From: Ulva prolifera
Taxonomy: Eukaryota > Chlorophyta > Ulvophyceae > Ulvales > Ulvaceae
Direction: 5' to 3'
DNA: 64,000 bases
Assembly (NCBI GenBank): GCA_023078555.1
Contig: CM041201.1
Location: 8,253,172-8,317,171 of the forward strand
Part shown: positions 59,045 to 64,000 of the stretch, piece by piece
Position numbering within the stretch: position 1 is the first letter of the stretch
Layout of the letters: the number at the start of each line of letters is the position of its first letter
Made by a program: the position numbers and the translations under genes
The notes under the pieces: model-generated
Told to the model about the DNA's origin: nothing
What the model saw: only the letters and a program-made list of their open reading frames with translations
The model's database searches: none

Positions 59045-59154
59045 CCAAGCATGTCTAGTCAACTCCCAAGCATGTCTAGTCAACTCCCAAGCATGTTTGC
59101 GTAGAAACCTGGTCGCTTACGCAACTCCCAAGCCTGTCTAGGCAACTCCCAAGC
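59045..59154. repeat. Short tandem repeat (~21-bp unit, degenerate)
   Basis: The unit CAACTCCCAAGCATGTCTAG is present in about five copies, the last ones degenerate (CCTGTCTAGG). Confidence 0.8.
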
Positions 59155-61321
59155 AGCGGGTGCTCGCACTCCCTCATGAAATGAACTTTTTCAGTTGCTA
59201 TGACAGGGCCTCTGCTGTGCACGTGACGTGGACCAACGTAGCAGTCGTGCATGACATTGAGGTTGATGGTGTTGGTGCGCGTGGTGGTCCTGCCGCGGGG
59301 GGGGGGGCCCCGGGTGTCGGATGTCACTGTTCGGCGTCCGTTCTTCCGGAGTGGGCTCGTCCTGTTGCTTCCTGTTGCACCAGACAGCGATTGCGGTGAT
59401 ATATCCACAGGTAGCTTGTATACCTGATTACATATATATGCACAGGTAGCTTAGATGCCTGATCCGGCCCCGAATGTGGACTCTGGAGTGTTCGACTGCT
59501 ATAGGAGTCGCTACAGCAGTGGCTGCCAGTGTGTGATCATGCGCGCAGGCTGTGTGCAGCCAGAGGCTGTATGGGTATGTGTGCAGCCTGAGGCGCTGTC
59601 TGTGGACGCCAGATGTAGGGGTGCTGAATTACAGTTAAGCATGGATTAAACCAGAGATTACAGAAAACTATAGTATATGTGCTGTTGTAATTAAGTGTTA
59701 ATTTGAAAATGTGTGATTAACTCAAAGCCGATTATTATTAATTTTGTCTTGCGATTACAGTGTACATCATAATTAAATGGAGAACCGAATGCATCCATGC
59801 CGACCAGCTGTACATGCGATGTAGAGGGCATGCCTGTCGCTGGTGCTGCTGGCAATGACGCTGTTGTAAAGTCATGTGTGCCATGCTTCTGTATCACTCC
59901 ATTCGGTAGCAATCGGGCCCTTGCTCCGTGCATGCAGTGCTGGTGGATCCGGACTTGTTTCCATACGCTGATGCAGTTCACTCTGATGTGTAGTTGGACA
60001 GACTGTATTTGTCTGTGTTTGTGTCATTTAAGTCTACTTTACTTCACTGTTCAGCTGTCACCATGAGTAGGTGCAGCCGTATTATCTCTGTGTACAGCCA
60101 GCATGCATTGTGTTGTGCACCCAATCTAATAGTGGAGCTGTTATCATGCTAGCATGGCCGGCATGATCCAAAAGAACGGCCTTTTCTTGGATAACTTCCA
60201 AGCAGGACACATTGCTTTGTGAGGGTTCCCCAGCTTTTGTTGCAGTCCTGTGATATGACCGCTTTACCACTGGACTGCAAAATTGTACCCATTATGCTGT
60301 TCTGCAGTGCCCAGCATCTGTGTCATTGACGAGAACAGTGCCCGGCGGTGAAGAGGTCTTCACTAGAGCTTATACTACACTGCTGGCAGTGTTGCATCTA
60401 TAGCAGGCATTGTCACACAGCTTGATACACTCCTGGCGAGCACAGCTGCACCACTCCGCTTGCTGCACAGCACCCCCGCTGGCACGTTGACACAGGCATT
60501 GTGCTATATGTAGCAATGGCCAGTGTCTGTGTCGATTGAACTCGCGAATGCTGCGAAGCTGACAGGCCTTAAAGGTAGTTACAGGAAATAATTAACTGCT
60601 TCATTAAGTGTTAATTAGACACCGAAAAAGCTCATTAATTGAATGTAAACGATGTTAATTAATTTCGATAATTTTGTTTACAGATAATTCACAGTGTAAT
60701 TATATTTTGTAATCAAGTTTTAATCTGAGATCTGGAGAATGTAATCAGCAGCCCTAGCCAGATGCTACAAAGCTGGAATGGCTGCCAGCAACTGGCCGCC
60801 TGTGCAGTGCCTACAGCGCTGCACATGTCACCAATTGGAACAAGCGAATTGCGAGGTGATCGAGAACTGCCTGTAGTCACTGCAAGCCAAAGCCATTGAG
60901 CCCAGAGTGCTTGTATAGGTCAATGTCATTGTGCATGTGCTCACCTGCCAACCAATCATGCTTACACGTAGACAGCTGTCTAGTGGTAGTGACTAGTGGT
61001 AGACAGATTTTCACTGTCAACTTACTGGATCCTTGACCTATGTATAAAACGCCATGTATACATATCTTGAGCCTGCAGACGTGATGGGTGTGCGGAAGTG
61101 TGCTGGTATGGCATATCTCATACGGCATGACCACAGCAAATTTTCTTCCAAGTCGAGTCTGCTGCCTGCTTCCAGGCTGAGTGGTCCAATCAAGCCTCTG
61201 CACATACACTGATGACGGGGTTGAGGCTGTCCCTGTGACACAGGCCTTTCTGAATTCGTCTTCTTGCCGAAGGCGGTCCTCGTTGGGACATATCTCATGG
61301 AGATATGGCTGTACATGGCTG
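59155..61321. other. No gene supported; two AT-rich patches
   Basis: Short overlapping frames only. AT-rich islands at 59640-59790 and 60580-60730 resemble each other (TAAGTGTTAATT near the start, TAATTTTGT and ATTACAG/TTTACAG blocks near the end), which is unusual in this GC-rich sequence. A box-A-like repeat lies at 60241-60280. Confidence 0.45.
60241..60280 (-). repeat. Box-A-like repeat in a foldback
   Basis: Minus strand: TGCAGTCCAGTGGTAAAGCG then GTCATATCACAGGACTGCA. The ends TGCAGTCC and GGACTGCA are inverted repeats enclosing the CAGTGGTAAAGCGGTCAT core shared with 4439-4470. Confidence 0.55.
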
Positions 61322-61639
61322 TACATGTGCAAGGCGCTGTCAATAGGTGCTGGTCAAACGCTGTCAATGGGTGGTAGAGCTGTAGAGCGAGGTGTGAAAC
61401 AGCTCTCATGCTCAAAAGCAGAAATGCGTAACTTCTTAAGCCTAGACACCGTGGGCCGTGCCTTACTGGTCCTTCCACGTTTCGTGCGAAAATTGCACTG
61501 TCTAAACAAAGGCAGCACCACCTTCACGTCCAGCCGTCATCCTACATAACTCCGACAATTCACCAGGGCATCGGCAGACGCGATGCTACATCGAGCCAGT
61601 CGTGGGTTTTTGTGGATTGAGCATGAGTTACGTGTAGCA

Positions 61640-61695
61640 ATCCCGGGGCTTGTTTTCTCCCGTTCACTCTTTTGTAAATATCATCCCGGGGCTTG
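61640..61695 (-). mobile_element. 30-bp ultra-truncated retrotransposon insertion with 13-bp target duplication
   Basis: The insert 61653-61682 (TTTTCTCCCGTTCACTCTTT, TGTAAATATC) is flanked by the direct repeat ATCCCGGGGCTTG at 61640-61652 and 61683-61695. Copy A has one such site and no insert. The insert equals the 3' end of the element at 62183, in the opposite orientation. Confidence 0.8.
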
Positions 61696-62170
61696 ATTAT
61701 CAGCAATCACGCGGCATGATCATTGCGAATACTCATGTCGAGACACACAAAATTTTGTGTGTGATCATTTGCGGTTCGATGCCAGCTGCCCAGCTGCGCA
61801 TGCCCGGTGCCTGCAGTGCACTCAGTACTAGTGCACGACGGCGTGCGCTGGCCGCTCGAGCTCCTGACGTTACCACCAGCCCGACGCTGAAGCTGCGGAT
61901 GTCAGTGACCGACTGCTATTTCGTTAGGACTCTTGTGCTGTGACTGTCCAAACCCGGTCACACCTCTGTGACATATGTACAGACCGAGCGCTGACGTCGA
62001 GGTCCATCGATGGATATATCGAGGTGGCCTCACGAACGCAGCTGCGCTGCAGTTTCGTGTGCGCTCCGATGGGAGTGAAATTACGCGCTGTTGTCGCGCA
62101 TGCACGATCAACGGAATACATGCCTGCCTCCTGAGTCTCGCCAGCGCATGTGCATGACCAAGGCCACCAC

Positions 62171-62382
62171 GTGGTGCACAATTTACAAAAGAGCGAACGG
62201 GAGAAAACAAACACTGAAACCGAATCTCACCCGAATCAACTGCAACATACACTCACACACACACACGAACGCCACAACCGCACTCACAACTCAGTCCGGC
62301 AGGATCGCGTCCTCCAGGCCCGCATCATATCGCAACCCTTGCTCCCGAGAGATGACAAGCCCAGACTTCCGTGGTGCACAAT
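62171..62382 (-). mobile_element. 188-bp 5'-truncated LINE insertion with ~12-bp target duplication
   Basis: The insert 62183-62370 is flanked by GTGGTGCACAAT at 62171-62182 and 62371-62382; copy A has a single GTGGTGCACAAT. Read on the minus strand, the insert starts inside a frame (KSGLVISREQGLRYDAGLED, then AILPD and stop at 62291) and continues as a 3'UTR with a GT-rich stretch ending TTCGCTCTTTTGTAAA. Truncation at the 5' side and the target duplication are the marks of target-primed reverse transcription. Related tails lie at about 48222 and 48897. Confidence 0.85.
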
Positions 62383-63777
62383 CAACGTTGACGCGCCGTC
62401 TGCGACTTCCCGGCAGCCTGTGTTCGCAGTGTGCGAGCCTCACTGAGAGGCCGCCCGCGACCAGCACTTTGATCTTGCCCGTGTGATCGGCTGATCCGAG
62501 CTCTAGCGTTGAGATGTAGCGCTCTACCTCCTGCCAAGATGGCTGCCACGTGCCCGGTCGTTGACGGCCGCGGCCACGCAGAATTCGAATGTGCCCGGGG
62601 GGATCGGAGAGACCAGACAACTCACAGAGGTGTACGCGCCTGCGTGTCATGCACATGTATATGCTTGTGCTGGACTCTCGTGCGATTGACGTGAGCCTCG
62701 CGATCGTGACTCAAGCTAGCCATCAGGATGCACTCTGTCGGCCTGCGGATGTATCGATGGCAGCCGGTCACGTCATGATGCACAAAATCGACGCACAATT
62801 CGAATTCATACCATGGTGCACTCACATGTGTACATATCCGCCAACGGCAGAACATCGCAGGTGCATACTAGGTAGTACACGTACACAGCTCAAAGGAATC
62901 TCAGGTTGAGGTTCAGCTTCCACACAGCCCCGTCGTCGCGACGTCAAGGGCCTCCAGTGCCCCCCTGGTGCATATGCTTGCGTGCTCTGCAATAACGCGG
63001 GTTTATTGTTCACTCGCGCATCTCATGTCTGGTCGCCGGCAGAAGGTACGTATACATACAGCGTGCAGACCTATATTCACATGTCTTCGACAAGCAGGTC
63101 CACAATTTCATTCATCAGAATCTTGCTATTCCTTGCCATACGTGTGTGTGCAGAGCTCCAGAACACGCGCGTATCCCGAGATATCAAGACACGTGTGATC
63201 GAGAGAGAGACAGCAATTGCAAGGCTATCGAACTACGTGGTGCGTGCCCTCATACGAGAGACCACATGAACTCATGAGTAAACTCATCATCATGTGGGAC
63301 CACAGGATGTGGGTCACATTGCCGCTGTCAATCGAACTTGCAAGGCACCGGCCGCGGGCATGCTTGATCTGGACAATTCGGGGACAGACATGCAATTTGC
63401 AGGGCCTGTACATTTGCGCGCGTGTACTTTTATAATAGGGATTCATCTGTTATGGCATACGTAAATACGCGCGGCGCACATTTGTACACAAACATGGCAC
63501 AACAATGCTCGTCCGATCGAAACCCAAATCCACTGCTGTAACTACGTTAACGCATTGCATTGCAGTTGTCACAGGTTGAATTGCATGTTGCAGCCAGAAG
63601 AGTGCCCTACCTGTACTCTGTCCACGATTTTACTGATCGGTGTTGACACACAATGATGTTGAGATTTTATACATGCATGAGCTCATGACGTCGGTGACTG
63701 GCCGGGGCGATTTACCAGTGCAATCACGATCCGGCATCCCGCACCCTCACCACTGCCAGTGCACGTGCTTGCAGAAC

Positions 63778-64000
63778 ATGATCTTCAACATCAGCATCCC
63801 GTCCCTCCTCTGCGCCGGGGCGCTTGCGTTCGCGGCCGCCCCGGGCGGCGCCGGCGCGCGCCCGATCAGCCTCTCGACGCGCGTGGCCGCGGCCTCCGCC
63901 GGCGACCTCCAGCAGCCGGAGGAGGGCCTGCGCGCAGCAGACATGCTGGGGACTGGCCTGGGCCTCAGCGCGGCAGGGATGATGCGCTCCCTGCTCTCCG
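63778..64000 (+). CDS. Secreted Gly-Asn-Glu triplet-repeat protein, paralog 4, exon 1 only
   Basis: Nearly identical to exon 1 of paralog 3: signal peptide (IPSLLCAGALAFAAAPGGAG, one Thr-to-Ala change), QQPEEGLRAADMLG and MMRSLLS. The window ends on the very base where the exon donor falls in paralog 3 (the first base of the split Gly codon). The repeat exon would lie beyond the window. Confidence 0.75.
   Translation, partial: MIFNISIPSLLCAGALAFAAAPGGAGARPISLSTRVAAASAGDLQQPEEGLRAADMLGTGLGLSAAGMMRSLLS

Larger units (their letters stand above)
61322..64000 (+). repeat. Segmental duplication, copy B (cut by window end)
   Basis: Matches 51604-54071 to the last base of the window. It has gained a 30-bp and a 188-bp retroelement insertion, and lost 37 bp near 61492. 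Confidence 0.92.

Noticed and set aside
60241-60292. Possible tRNA gene
   Set aside because: Only a D-arm-like core; no GTTCRANNC box B, acceptor stem or anticodon arm could be formed.

Overview
This window is nuclear DNA from a eukaryote. Its genes are split by many short GT-AG introns, and there are dispersed short repeats, long microsatellites and retroelement fragments. There is no operon-like layout. Coding exons are clearly GC-richer than the surrounding DNA. A predicted lumen-type plastid TPR protein suggests a photosynthetic host. A helicase-associated-domain protein, a plant-type HEN1 and GTGCG-type splice donors fit an alga. I lean towards a heterokont (stramenopile) alga because helicase-associated-domain proteins are common there, but a green alga is not excluded from sequence alone.

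Left part (1-13 kb): a small secreted Cys-rich protein with a C-terminal hydrophobic tail (1803-2495); a TA-flanked MITE (2660-2829); one member of an unnamed WPRSP/KCRRKG coiled-coil family (6125-7026); a five-exon Met/Gly-rich protein (minus strand, 9101-10962); and a two-exon protein with two helicase-associated repeats and mTERF-like repeats (minus strand, 11150-12648).

Middle (13-35 kb): a large minus-strand HEN1 small-RNA 2'-O-methyltransferase gene (13281-20120, about 13 exons, most junctions phase-checked); a four-exon plastid TPR protein (22009-23873); the second WPRSP/KCRRKG paralog (27590-28254); and an eight-exon, potentially N-myristoylated CAMK-like protein kinase (30451-34662). 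Truncated non-LTR retrotransposon 3' ends lie between them.

Right part (35-64 kb): a gene-poor stretch, then four paralogous genes, each with a signal-peptide exon joined at phase 1 to an exon of Gly-Asn-Glu triplet repeats (42819-44174, 49093-50969, 53849-55004, and one cut by the window end at 63778-64000). A roughly 2.5-kb segmental duplication (51604 and 61322 onward) carries the last two. The younger-looking copy has gained two retrotransposon insertions with clear target-site duplications. This expanding family of secreted, collagen-like-register Gly-X-Y proteins is the best candidate for an undescribed system here.

Exon models were built by hand from splice sites, reading phase and family alignment. 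No search or transcript data were available.
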